Origin: Lamprocystis purpurea DSM 4197
Lineage (GTDB): Bacteria > Pseudomonadota > Gammaproteobacteria > Chromatiales > Chromatiaceae
NCBI RefSeq assembly: GCF_000379525.1
Contig: NZ_KB902564.1
Span: 62,001-126,000 of the forward strand
DNA: 64,000 nt
Direction: 5' to 3'
Of the stretch, positions 25,129-34,995 are shown in pieces. The translations under genes and the position numbers were made by a program. The first letter of the stretch is position 1. Each line of letters starts with the position of its first letter. The notes beneath the pieces were generated by a model. It ran no database searches. It was not told where the DNA came from and worked only from the letters and a program-made list of their open reading frames with translations.

Positions 25129-26859
25129 TTACTCGACCCAGGCGCTGCCGATGCCGCGCGGGTCGCTCGCGGCTTGCACCCGCCCGTGCGCGCGGTCCCA
25201 GAAGATGGCCTGCATGTTGCCGAACGGCCGTTGCAGCGGCTCCAGCCGATGGCCCTTGGCCGCGAGCGCGGCCTGGTCCGCGGCGCTGAGCGCGTCCGGC
25301 TCGAACTGAATGCGGTCCGGCAGGAATTGATGGTGGATGCGCGGCCGGGTGACCCAGTCGGTCACCGGCGCACCCTCGGTCACGGCCAGCACGCTCTGCA
25401 AGACCATGGTGATGATGCGGCTGCCGCCGGGGGTGCCGAGGATGGCGATGCCTTGCTCGGACTCCAGAAAGGTGGGCGACATGCTGGAGAGCATGCGGCG
25501 ACCGGGGGCGATGGCATTGGCCTCTCCGCCCACCAGGCCGTAGACGTTGGGGACGCCGGGTTGGGCGGAGAAGTCGTCCATTTCGTCATTCAGCAGGACG
25601 CCGGTGCCGGGGGCGACGAACCCCGAGCCGAAGGGGTAGTTGATGCTCAGAGTGGCGGCTACCCGGTTGCCGTCCCGATCGAGAATGGAAAAATGGGTGG
25701 TGTGGTGACTTTCCGGCGGCGGGATCTGGTCCGCCGGGCGCCGCTCGGTCCAGGGCGCGCAGTCCAGATCGGCCAGGCGGCTCGGGGTGGCCCGGCGCGG
25801 GTCGAAATCGCGGATCAGCCCGGCCGCATAAAGGGGGTGGGTGAGCTGTTCCACGGGCACGGCCGTTTGGTCGGGATCGCCGAGAGAGCGGGCGCGGTCG
25901 CGGTAGGCGCGGCGCATCACCTCCACCAGGGCGTGGGTCCGCTCGGTCCCGGTCAGGGCGGCGGCATCCAGGGTGTCGAGCATGTTCAGCATGGCGATCA
26001 GGAGCACGCCGCCGGACGATGGCGGGGCCGCGCTGACCAGGTGCCAGCCGCGGTAGGTGCCGCTGATGGGGGCGCGCTCGATGGCCTGATAGTCCCGCAG
26101 GTCGTCCGCGGTCCAGATGCCGCCGCCGGCCCGGACCGCCGTCACCAGTCGCTCGGCGATGGGTCCGGCGTAGAAGCCGGCCTGTCCCTCCCGAGCCAGT
26201 GCATCCAGGGTGGCGGCCAGATCCGGCTGACGAAGCAGATGACCGGGTGGTGGTGGTTCGCCGTCGACCAGGAACTGCGCGGCGGCGGCGGGGGACGCGC
26301 GCAGCGTGTCGCGCCGGAAGGCGGCATAGTCCCGATAGACCCGATCCACCGCGAAGCCATCCCGCGCCAGCGCGATGGCCGGGGCCAGGGTCGTGCCCAG
26401 GGGCAGGCGTCCGTATCGGGTGCTCAGGTGGGTGAGGGCGGCCGGCAGACCGGGGATGCCGGCCGCGAGTGGACCGTCGAGTGCCCGTTCGGGTACGAAC
26501 TGGCCTTGGTCGTCGAGGTACATCGCCCGGTGAGCGGCCAGCGGGGCGCGCTCACGTGCGTCGATCATGAGCGTGCGTGCGTCCGCCGCCCGGTGGAGCA
26601 GCCAGAAGCCGCCCCCGCCCAGACCGGAGCTGTAGGGCTCGACGACGGCCAGGGCGGCGCCGACGGCAACCGCGGCATCGAAGGCGTTGCCGCCGGCGGC
26701 AAGGATGTCGATCCCGGCGCGGGTCGCCGCCGGGTGGGCTGAGGCAACCGCGGCGCGCGGCGGCCCTGTCTGCTCAGCGGCCGGTGATTGGCCGATGAGA
26801 CAGATGGCCAGAAAAATACCGAGGGGCGCCAGGCGGCACCCCAGCGGGGAGGGCGGCAT
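25129..26859 (-). CDS. ggt: Gamma-glutamyltranspeptidase
   Basis: A 576-residue periplasmic enzyme that hydrolyses or transfers the gamma-glutamyl group of glutathione and its conjugates. It has a signal peptide (PLGIFLAICLIGQSPAA), the large-subunit start ASAHPAATRAG, and the autoprocessing/catalytic Thr in ESHHTTHFSILDRDGN. The GxxGG motif before the small-subunit end reads ILGTPGGSRIITMVLQ. Self-cleavage before the Thr yields two subunits. The start at ATG 26859 precedes the signal peptide; a GTG just upstream is in frame. It is followed upstream by the ferredoxin gene on the same strand. Confidence 0.93.
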   Translation of the reverse strand: MPPSPLGCRLAPLGIFLAICLIGQSPAAEQTGPPRAAVASAHPAATRAGIDILAAGGNAFDAAVAVGAALAVVEPYSSGLGGGGFWLLHRAADARTLMIDARERAPLAAHRAMYLDDQGQFVPERALDGPLAAGIPGLPAALTHLSTRYGRLPLGTTLAPAIALARDGFAVDRVYRDYAAFRRDTLRASPAAAAQFLVDGEPPPPGHLLRQPDLAATLDALAREGQAGFYAGPIAERLVTAVRAGGGIWTADDLRDYQAIERAPISGTYRGWHLVSAAPPSSGGVLLIAMLNMLDTLDAAALTGTERTHALVEVMRRAYRDRARSLGDPDQTAVPVEQLTHPLYAAGLIRDFDPRRATPSRLADLDCAPWTERRPADQIPPPESHHTTHFSILDRDGNRVAATLSINYPFGSGFVAPGTGVLLNDEMDDFSAQPGVPNVYGLVGGEANAIAPGRRMLSSMSPTFLESEQGIAILGTPGGSRIITMVLQSVLAVTEGAPVTDWVTRPRIHHQFLPDRIQFEPDALSAADQAALAAKGHRLEPLQRPFGNMQAIFWDRAHGRVQAASDPRGIGSAWVE

Positions 26860-26888
26860 GACGGGCACCGTCAGGGCGGTGCCGATCC

Positions 26889-27884
<996 letters not shown>

Positions 27885-27914
27885 TCATCAGCCGTGCGTC
27901 GGCCGCCGGCGGTT

Positions 27915-28538
27915 TCAGTCGGACGCGATCCCCGCGGCCGGTTGGATCAGCGCGATCCCGAAGCGGACCTGGCCGGCGGTGCTGTCCCGAATCAGCTCCC
28001 AACCCGCGGGCAGCGGCGGGAAGCCGGCGCGCGCCGCGGTTTCCAGATAGACCCGCGCGCCGGGCGCCAGCCAGCCGCCGTCGGCCAGTCGCGCGCAGGC
28101 CGGGGCCAGCAGGTCGTCGGCGAAGGGCGGATCGATGAACACCAGATCGAAGGGTGTGGCGTCGGCGGCCAGCCACGCCAGCGCGTCCGCCTGGATGACG
28201 CTGACCCGCGGCGCCGCGAGCGTCAGCAGGTTGGTGCGCAATTGCCGGGCGACCGCGGCGTTACGCTCGATCAACACCACTTCACCGGCGCCGCGCGAGG
28301 CGGCTTCGAACCCGATGGCGCCGCTGCCGGCGAAGAGATCCAGGCAGCGCGCGCCCGGCAGCACGGGTGCCAGCCAGTTGAACAGGGTCTCGCGCACCCG
28401 GTCGGCGGTCGGGCGCAATCCCGGCTGATCGGGGATGGGCAGGCGGCGGCCCCGGTAGCGGCCGCCGATGATGCGCAATCGCCCGGAGCCGCCGCCGGAT
28501 CCGGCCGGGGATCGGCCCGGCGCCTTAGCCCGGGTCAC
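27915..28538 (-). CDS. rsmD: 16S rRNA (guanine966-N2)-methyltransferase RsmD
   Basis: RsmD methylates G966 of 16S rRNA. The family core is seen as LRIIGGRYRGRRLPIP, RPTADRVRETLFNWL, the SAM loop CLDLFAGSGAIGFEAASRGA and the catalytic VFIDPPF. The start is uncertain. GTG 28538 gives 207 residues and a 14-base overlap with the M16 gene. GTG 28610 adds a low-complexity N-terminus, and homology only begins at LRIIGG. No clear ribosome binding site supports any choice. The gene follows the M16 pair, an arrangement frequent in gammaproteobacteria (often with ftsY). Confidence 0.9.
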   Translation of the reverse strand: MTRAKAPGRSPAGSGGGSGRLRIIGGRYRGRRLPIPDQPGLRPTADRVRETLFNWLAPVLPGARCLDLFAGSGAIGFEAASRGAGEVVLIERNAAVARQLRTNLLTLAAPRVSVIQADALAWLAADATPFDLVFIDPPFADDLLAPACARLADGGWLAPGARVYLETAARAGFPPLPAGWELIRDSTAGQVRFGIALIQPAAGIASD

Positions 28539-29919
28539 CGGGCGCGGGGACTTGAGCGGTGTCGGCGTCGCCGCCGACGGTGACGATGGCGAGTCGGTCC
28601 GGGTGGACACGGCGGGCGAAGGCGTCGCGGATTTGCTCGGCCGTGACGGCCTGGATGCGATCGGTGAAGCGGTCCAGATAGTCGAGCGGCAGCCCGTAGA
28701 ACCCGATCACCGCCAGGTATTGGATGATGTCCGAGTTCTCCGCGATGCGCAGCGGGAAGCCGCCGGTAACATTCTTCTTGGCGGCACTGACTTGCTCTTC
28801 GGTCGGACCCTCGGTAGCGAAGCGCTTGAGCGTGTCGATCATGACCGTCCGCGCCTGGTCCGCCTGGGCGTTCTTGGTCTGCAGGCCCATCAGGAAGGGG
28901 CCCGGTTTGGCCATGGGCACGAAATAGCTGTAGGTGCTGTAGGACAGCCCGCGCTTCTCCCGGACCTCATTCATCAGCAGCGAGACCAGGCCGCTGCCGC
29001 CCAGGATGTGATTGCCCAGATAGAGCGCGAAGTAGTCCGGATCGCCGCGGGCCATGCCGGGCTGACCGGCCAGGACATGGGTCTGGCTCGACGGGAAGGT
29101 GATCCGCTCGACCGCGGCGGCGGCGAGGTCGGCGACCGGCGGCAGGGCCGGGGGCCGCTCACCGGCCGGCAGACCGCCGACCACCCGCTCGGCCAGAGCC
29201 TGCGCGGCGGGTTGGTCCAGTGCGCCGACGATGGCGACCACGGCATTGGATCCGGTGAAATAGCGCTGGTGGAATGCTTGCAGGTCGGCGCGGGTGAGGG
29301 CGCGGATCGCGTCCTCGGTGCCGGCCGGGTCCGAGGCATAGGGGTGGGTGCCGAACACCTGTTGGAACAGGGCCTTCTGGCCAACCTTGGCGGGTTGCTC
29401 CTGCGCCTGGCGCAGGCCGATCAGGGCGTTCTCGCGCTCCCGTTCCAGGTCGGTCGGCGGAAAGGTCGGGGCCGTCAGCACGCCGGCCAGGGTCTCGACC
29501 GCGGTCCCCAGCGCCGGCTCCTGGGTCAGGCTGCGGATGGCGACCGCGGCCAGATCCCGGTCGGCGGACGCGCTCAGGCTGGCGCCGACGTTCTCCATGC
29601 GCAGGGCGATGGTATCCGCATCCCAGTCGCGGGCGCCTTCCGTCAACATGCCGGCGGTGAAGGCGGCGAGCCCCGGCCGCGTTCCGTCGCGGGCGCTGCC
29701 GGCGTCGAAGACGACCCGCACATCCACCATCGGCAATTCCGGGGCAGCCACGAACAGCACCCTGGCGCCGTTGCCGGTCTGCCAGGTTTCAATCCGAGGG
29801 CCGGCCTGAACCACGCCGATCAACAGCAGCAGGGCGGCGGCGAGGCCGGCCCTGGGCAGCGTTGCCGGCGGTCGGGCTGGGGTAGTACGACCTTCTTCGG
29901 AAATCGCCTTAACGTACAT
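28525..29919 (-). CDS. M16 peptidase-like protein without the zinc motif
   Basis: A 464-residue exported member of the M16 (pitrilysin/insulinase) family. It has a signal peptide (LAAALLLLIGVVQA), and the two M16 folds are visible through motifs such as YVREKRGLSYSTYSYF-type text (here EVREKRGLSYSTYSYF). The HxxEH zinc motif is replaced by AFTAGMLTEGA, so it is probably the non-catalytic partner. It overlaps the catalytic M16 gene by 11 bases and likely forms a heterodimer with it, as in mitochondrial processing peptidase and bacterial paired M16B enzymes. Confidence 0.9.
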   Translation of the reverse strand: MYVKAISEEGRTTPARPPATLPRAGLAAALLLLIGVVQAGPRIETWQTGNGARVLFVAAPELPMVDVRVVFDAGSARDGTRPGLAAFTAGMLTEGARDWDADTIALRMENVGASLSASADRDLAAVAIRSLTQEPALGTAVETLAGVLTAPTFPPTDLERERENALIGLRQAQEQPAKVGQKALFQQVFGTHPYASDPAGTEDAIRALTRADLQAFHQRYFTGSNAVVAIVGALDQPAAQALAERVVGGLPAGERPPALPPVADLAAAAVERITFPSSQTHVLAGQPGMARGDPDYFALYLGNHILGGSGLVSLLMNEVREKRGLSYSTYSYFVPMAKPGPFLMGLQTKNAQADQARTVMIDTLKRFATEGPTEEQVSAAKKNVTGGFPLRIAENSDIIQYLAVIGFYGLPLDYLDRFTDRIQAVTAEQIRDAFARRVHPDRLAIVTVGGDADTAQVPAPGDPG

Positions 29920-31300
29920 TGTCGTGTCCTCCGAGCCCTGTCGGGGCGCGTTGCGGTTGGTTGGCGGCGAGCGGCTGGGGGTCGAGGACCGCGACCGTGA
30001 GCCGGTCCGGGGTGAGGTACTTGCGGGCGACCGCCTGGACCTGTTCCGGGGTCACCGCGGACAGCCGGTCGACGTACTGATCGGCCAGGGTCCAGGGCAG
30101 TCCCACACTCTCCAATTGTCCGAGTTCCATGGCTTGGGCGAAGACTGAATCCTTGGCGAAGATCTTGCCGGCGATCAACTGGGTGCGAATCCGCTCCAAC
30201 TCGGCCGGATCGACCGGCTCCTGCGCAAGTCGCTCGATCTGGGCGCGCAGGGCCTGCTCCAGGGCCGGAATGTCGTGTCCTTTGGCGGGTACGCCGTCGA
30301 ACAGGAAGAGCCCCGGCAGCCGTGAGGTCGCGCTGTAAGAGGCGCCGGTGGAGGCGGCGATCCGGCTGCCGCGCACCAGTTCGCGGGTCAGGCGCGCGCT
30401 GCTGCCGCCGTCCAGGACCGAAGCCAGGACCTCCAGGGCAAAGGGCTCCCACGCCTCCGCGGCATCCGCGATGGCCGGTGTCTTATAGCCCATCAGCAGG
30501 TAGGGCTCCTGGGCCGGCGCCTTGACCCGGATACGCCGCTCGCCCACCTGTTCCGGCTCGGCGCGGGTCTTGGGCGGGGCGACCGTTTCCGCTTTGAGCG
30601 GCCCGAAATACTGTTCCGCCAGGGCGAACACCTGATCCGGGTCCACGTCGCCGGCAACCACCAGGGTCGCGTTATTCGGTGCGTACCAGAGGCGATACCA
30701 GGTGCGCAAATCCTCTGCCGTGAGTTGCTCCAGGTCGCCGGGCCAGCCGATCACCGGGTTGCCGTAGGGTGACGCGAGAAAGGCCGTCGCGTCGAAGTGC
30801 TCATAGGTGAGCGACTGGGGGTCGTCATCGGTGCGCATGCGACGCTCTTCCTTGACGACTTCCAGCTCCTTGGCGAACTGCGCCGGGTCCAGCGCCAGAT
30901 TGCGCATCCGGTCGGCCTCCAGCGCGAACGAGACCTCCAGCCGGTCGCTCGCCAGATTCTGGTAGTAAGCGGTGTAGTCCGACCCGGTAAAGGCATTCTC
31001 CTCACCGCCGTTCTCCGCGATGATGCGCGAAAACTCGCCGGGGCCGCGGGTCTGGGTGCCCTTGAACATCATGTGTTCGAGAATATGCGAGACGCCGGTG
31101 ATGCCGCCGTACTCATAACTCGCCCCCACCTTGTACCAGACCTGAGTGGTCAGGATCGGGGCGCGGTGGTCCGGCTTGACCAGGATTTTGAGCCCGTTGT
31201 CGAGCCGCCGCTCGAAGACCTTGGGGGCGTCGGCGAACGCCGGCGCGGCCGTCAGGAGCGGAACGATGAGCAGGCTGAGTGCGAGCGCGCGTCGGTGCAT
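29909..31300 (-). CDS. M16 zinc metallopeptidase (catalytic subunit)
   Basis: A 463-residue exported peptidase. The signal peptide (ALSLLIVPLLTAAPAFA) is followed by the zinc-binding HxxEH in GVSHILEHMMFKGT and the downstream Glu region ALEADRMRNLAL. The second half has the M16 C-terminal domain. It probably degrades or processes peptides in the periplasm with the product of the overlapping gene at 28525-29919. Its start at ATG 31300 precedes the signal peptide. The gap 31301-31529 contains a dispersed repeat. Confidence 0.93.
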   Translation of the reverse strand: MHRRALALSLLIVPLLTAAPAFADAPKVFERRLDNGLKILVKPDHRAPILTTQVWYKVGASYEYGGITGVSHILEHMMFKGTQTRGPGEFSRIIAENGGEENAFTGSDYTAYYQNLASDRLEVSFALEADRMRNLALDPAQFAKELEVVKEERRMRTDDDPQSLTYEHFDATAFLASPYGNPVIGWPGDLEQLTAEDLRTWYRLWYAPNNATLVVAGDVDPDQVFALAEQYFGPLKAETVAPPKTRAEPEQVGERRIRVKAPAQEPYLLMGYKTPAIADAAEAWEPFALEVLASVLDGGSSARLTRELVRGSRIAASTGASYSATSRLPGLFLFDGVPAKGHDIPALEQALRAQIERLAQEPVDPAELERIRTQLIAGKIFAKDSVFAQAMELGQLESVGLPWTLADQYVDRLSAVTPEQVQAVARKYLTPDRLTVAVLDPQPLAANQPQRAPTGLGGHDNVR

Positions 31301-31450
31301 GAGGTCTCCGGTAATCGACTGCGATAATTTGGCAATGTATGGGCCGGTGAGGCCCGCTGCCAGTTGGCTGGGGTGACAATTTCGTCATGGGGCTTACGCG
31401 TGACGAGGCTGTTCCGCTTCAGGCAGCGGCGCGCCTGCGGTGCGACCTGG

Positions 31451-31537
31451 GGCCGTGATCATAATCCCGGTCAGCGGCGTGCGTCGTCAGGGCTTCCAGC
31501 CCTGATGGTGTCAGGCCAGGATGGCCTGACTACGCAT
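31451..31537. repeat. Dispersed ~90-base repeat, copy 2
   Basis: Close copy of 9703-9790: GGCCGTGATCATAATCCCGG, then the GTCAGGGCTTCCAGCCCTGA hairpin and TCAGGCCAGGATGGCCTGA hairpin, ending ACTACGCAT. Its last bases reach into the end of the acetyltransferase gene. Confidence 0.8.
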
Positions 31538-32255
31538 CCGGCGAATCTTGATCGAGGCCCCCGACCTGGTCCAGCCAGTGGGCAAACCCCTGCTGGGCGG
31601 TCCGCGCCGCGTGCAGGCCGCGATCGAGCGAGGCAAGCCACAGATCCACGTAGGCGCTGAGCAGTCGATGCGGGCTGGCGAACCAGGGCAGACTGCGGTG
31701 CGGGTTGACCGACGGCAGCAGTTCGCAGTCGTATTCGACGATACCATCTCCCGTCCAATCCGGCTTACCGCCGATCGCCAAGGCGAGTTTGCGCATCGGC
31801 GTATTCTCGGCCAACACCTCGAACCGCAGGTGCCGGACGCCGGCCGCCCGGGCCAGTTCCAGCAGTTGGCGGGACATGGCAGTGCCGATGCCCTGACCGT
31901 GAGCGGCGTCCGCCACGGTAATCGAGAACTCCGCGCAGTCACCCCCAGGGGCGAGACGGATACACCGGGCGAAACCCAGGGTCTCGGTCTCCCGGCCCTG
32001 GTCGTCCAGTCGGACCGCCGCAACGGCGATGTGATCCCAGCCGTCGGCGTTGGAAAAGAGGTCAAGTTCCGCGTCGTTGAGGTTGGGTTTGCTGGCAAAG
32101 AAGCGCAGGCGCCGCGATTCGGGCGAGAGCGCGCCGAAGCACGCTTTGAGCCGTTCCCGGTCGGCGGCTCCGGAGGGACGAATCCGCAGATTCAGCGCCT
32201 GAGGCGCCGGGTTTATGTGATTGGTTTCATGTTCGACCAGATGTGGTTCATACAT
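31530..32255 (-). CDS. GNAT-family N-acetyltransferase
   Basis: A 241-residue protein whose middle (~25-185) is a GNAT domain of the kind found in Pat-like protein acetyltransferases. It has LRIRPSGAADRERLKACFGAL at the start and the acetyl-CoA loop VADAAHGQGIGTAMSRQLLELA with its (Q/R)xxGxG/A pattern. The last ~50 residues are an extra helical tail. Its 3' end overlaps the dispersed repeat at 31451-31537, and the final residues (GGLDQDSPDA) may derive from it. The substrate is unknown. The gap 32256-32565 holds only a palindrome. Confidence 0.85.
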   Translation of the reverse strand: MYEPHLVEHETNHINPAPQALNLRIRPSGAADRERLKACFGALSPESRRLRFFASKPNLNDAELDLFSNADGWDHIAVAAVRLDDQGRETETLGFARCIRLAPGGDCAEFSITVADAAHGQGIGTAMSRQLLELARAAGVRHLRFEVLAENTPMRKLALAIGGKPDWTGDGIVEYDCELLPSVNPHRSLPWFASPHRLLSAYVDLWLASLDRGLHAARTAQQGFAHWLDQVGGLDQDSPDA

Positions 32256-32531
32256 TCAGTTCCCCTGCCGCGAGGGCAGTTCTGGGCCAGGGGCGGCGTC
32301 GATTGTCGCCCCAGTGCCTTTTTGTGCATTGCAGCATTATGGTTCCTGGCTAAACCATAAACAACCCTTATGGGGCAGGGCGGGCCAGCGGCGGAGGCGT
32401 GACTGGTGGGGCAGGGGGCGCCACGTGACCGTCCATGGCAACGCGATCAGGCGTTCAACGGCGAACGGGCGGGGTGTTGCGTCTCATTTTGCGGGTCCGT
32501 GCCCGCCGCGAGGGACCATCCATGGCGCGGG

Positions 32532-32552
32532 ATTCCGGCATCCTGCCGGAAT
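32532..32552. terminator. Perfect small hairpin
   Basis: ATTCCGGCA-TCC-TGCCGGAAT, nine-base arms with a three-base loop, just beyond the stop of the lipoprotein gene at 32566. It resembles the widespread CGTCATTCC...GGAATCC intergenic palindromes and could also act as a terminator. Confidence 0.5.
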
Positions 32553-32565
32553 GACGCGCAGCGGG

Positions 32566-32940
32566 TTAGCTCCGCGGTCGTCGGCAGGCGGTGTGGCATT
32601 CCCAGTAGCGGTTGGTGCAGAAGCCGTAGAGGTTCTCGCTGCATGACCACCAGGGGTAGCCGCAGTTTTCCTGATCGGAGGCGTTACACCAGCGCAAGGT
32701 GCGCTGGGCTGCCTGATAGCCGGCCTGGCACTGTTGATAGTCGTAGCGGGCGTCGGCGTCGCACTGGTCCTTGACGTTCTGGCAGCGGTTGATGCAGGCG
32801 TTCTCGGCGACTCGCCGGGACAGGTCCTCGGAGAAGAGTGAACGGGTGCATCCCGCGGCGGCGAGGAGCAGGGAGATGGAGACCGCCGCCATGAAATACG
32901 GCCTGGTTCCAAACGCGGCATTGGCTGACGATGGCCTCAT
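32566..32940 (-). CDS. Small cysteine-rich lipoprotein
   Basis: A 124-residue protein with a lipoprotein signal (VSISLLLAAAGC). The mature part has about a dozen Cys in a pattern suggesting several disulfides (ACINRCQNVKDQCDAD, QCQAGY, WCNASDQENCGYPWWSC, FCTNRYWECHTAC). I recognise no family. The start is ATG 32940, which supplies positive residues before the hydrophobic stretch; ATG 32892 would give an unusually short signal. It is probably anchored in the outer membrane, which fits an oxidising periplasm. Confidence 0.7.
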   Translation of the reverse strand: MRPSSANAAFGTRPYFMAAVSISLLLAAAGCTRSLFSEDLSRRVAENACINRCQNVKDQCDADARYDYQQCQAGYQAAQRTLRWCNASDQENCGYPWWSCSENLYGFCTNRYWECHTACRRPRS

Positions 32941-33238
32941 CAGGGTGACCCCGATAATGAAAAAATGGCGGGTGACGGGGACCACTGGTCCGGGCTGCCG
33001 GCTAGTGTAACCTCCGTCCGTGCTTCACGACTCAACTGTCATCCTTAACTTTAGCCCTATCGGTGCGTAAACGCATCTCTGCGCACGCGTGTCAGGTGAG
33101 AAGCGGCAACGCGACGGCATACCATCCAGACCCCGGTGCGGGTACACTGAGAAGGTGCGCGCACCGGCGGTCACGCCCCGCCGAGTTCGAGACGCGTCGG
33201 CGAAACGGACCGGGGACCTTGTGCTGAGGCCAAAACCC

Positions 33239-33823
33239 ATGCATAGACTCATCCTGACGACCACAATCTTGGTTCTGGCCCCGCTACTTGGCGGCTGCGG
33301 TACCACCTTGCCTGGTCACCTCGGAGGCATTGCCACCTATGTCTCGGCCGAAGACTATGGTGAACTGCTCTGCGCCAAGGTTGACCTGGAGAGTTACCCG
33401 TCCTGTATGAGCAGTGTCCTGGACTATTTCGAGGAACCGCACGCTGACGACCTCCCCTCCGGGCAATCCACCTCGGGGCCCTTCGCGGTGTCGATGGACG
33501 GCACATTTTACATGGGAACCTACGCCTCGCAGCCCTTCTCGGGGCGGTTTGAGGTTTCCAGCGGTAAGAACGCCTGCCGCGGGTCGTTCGATGCCTTCGC
33601 CGGGTCACGGGATGCGCTCTATGACGTCTATTGTGACGACGGACGTGCCGGCTGGGCGGACCTCATCCTGGATCAGACCGGCCGCAACGGCATCGGCCAA
33701 CTGACACTGAACGACGGCACCAAGGGCGAGATCATCTTCGGTTATCTGCCGCTGGGGCGCGCCGCGCCGTACCCCTTCACGAATGTCTGGACGCCGCGGC
33801 CGCCCGGCGAACCGCCGTTCTGA
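33239..33823 (+). CDS. Hypothetical lipoprotein
   Basis: A 194-residue protein with a lipoprotein signal (LTTTILVLAPLLGGC) and four more Cys in the mature part. The mature part contains a repeated beta-rich pattern (SGRFEVSSGKNACRGSFDAF and IGQLTLNDGTKGEIIFGYL), suggesting a small beta barrel or sandwich. No family is recognised. ATG 33239 is the only start that gives a proper signal peptide. It is transcribed away from the Cys-rich lipoprotein, and the ~300-base gap between them (32941-33238) presumably holds both promoters. Confidence 0.7.
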   Translation: MHRLILTTTILVLAPLLGGCGTTLPGHLGGIATYVSAEDYGELLCAKVDLESYPSCMSSVLDYFEEPHADDLPSGQSTSGPFAVSMDGTFYMGTYASQPFSGRFEVSSGKNACRGSFDAFAGSRDALYDVYCDDGRAGWADLILDQTGRNGIGQLTLNDGTKGEIIFGYLPLGRAAPYPFTNVWTPRPPGEPPF

Positions 33824-33968
33824 AGTTGACGGCAACCGCCCGAGGCGAAGTCCGGATAACGCCGGACCCCCGCAACCGACCGGAGATCGCGGCGTCGGCC
33901 GGACGCGGCGGCGCCCGCTGCAGCGTCGGCCCGCAGTCGAGTCACCCCGGTGACCGGCGGTCGAGTGG

Positions 33969-34778
33969 CTACGGCATCGTCTGGCGGACCGGATTCGCCA
34001 AGGCGCCGATCCCGGCGATCTCGACCACGACCTGATCCCCATCGCTCAGGTAGCGCGGCGGATTGCGCGCCATCCCCACGCCGGGCGGCGTGCCGGTCAG
34101 GATCAGGGTGCCGGGGAGCAGCGTGGTGTCCCGGCTCAGGAAGGCGATGATTTCGGCCACGCTGAAGATCATGTCGCTGGTGTTGCCGGTCTGGACGCGT
34201 TCACCATTGAGGGTGCAGGTCACATCCAGCGCCTGGGGGTCCGCAATCTCGTCCGCGGTGACCAGCCAGGGACCCAGCGGAGAGAATCCGTCGAAGCTCT
34301 TGCCGCGAATCCACTGGCCCGCGCCCCCTTGCTTTTGCCAGCGGCGGGCGGAGACATCGTTGGCACAGGTGTAGCCCAGAATGTAGTCGAGCGCGTGCGC
34401 GACCGGCACGTCGCGCGCGGTGCGGCCGATCAGCACGGCGAGTTCCGCCTCATAGTCCACCTCCGGGCCATGTTCGCAGGCGAGCGGCAGGGGAATCGAG
34501 TCCCCCGGATTAGCAATCGTCGTTGTCGGCTTCATGAAGAGCACCGGTGATTCCGGCAGCGCCGCCCCGGTTTCGATGGCGTGGGCACGGTAGTTCAGGC
34601 CGATGCCGTAAATGTTGACGGGCAGCACGGGTGCCAGCCAGCGCGCGACGGTCAGCGTCTCGCTGGTCTCGGTGAGTCCCTCGTAGAGACTGCCGGCCAG
34701 GCGTCGGGCCTGTCCTGCCGCGCTGGGTGAGCCGTAGTGGATCTGACCGGCGGTGTCGATCAGGCGCGCGATTTTCAT
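33969..34778 (-). CDS. Fumarylacetoacetate hydrolase (FAH) family protein
   Basis: A 269-residue enzyme of the FAH superfamily. The core motifs are IYGIGLNYRAHAIE, VLFMKPTTTIANPGD, the metal ligands in EVDYEAELAVLIG, YTCANDVSARRWQ, and the end LTGTPPGVGMARNPP. Members cleave or decarboxylate acylpyruvates or oxaloacetate with Mg2+. The substrate cannot be assigned. ATG 34778 starts MKIARLID, the family start. It is divergent from the lipid operon at 34996. Confidence 0.9.
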   Translation of the reverse strand: MKIARLIDTAGQIHYGSPSAAGQARRLAGSLYEGLTETSETLTVARWLAPVLPVNIYGIGLNYRAHAIETGAALPESPVLFMKPTTTIANPGDSIPLPLACEHGPEVDYEAELAVLIGRTARDVPVAHALDYILGYTCANDVSARRWQKQGGAGQWIRGKSFDGFSPLGPWLVTADEIADPQALDVTCTLNGERVQTGNTSDMIFSVAEIIAFLSRDTTLLPGTLILTGTPPGVGMARNPPRYLSDGDQVVVEIAGIGALANPVRQTMP

Positions 34779-34995
34779 AGTGAATCCTGCCAGGTTGGGT
34801 CGCAATTGTGGTGACACGGCCGATGAACATGGGGCTGCGATCGACCCACGCAACATCCGGTGCGGTTGCTCGGACCCGCCGGCCCCCTTGTACTCGCGGC
34901 CCACGGTTTCAATATTGGTCGGAACCTGGACAAGTGCATGGTGCGCTTGTGGGATTGCGTCAAGTCCTGAACGACTGGACTGGGGGAGTGTCTCG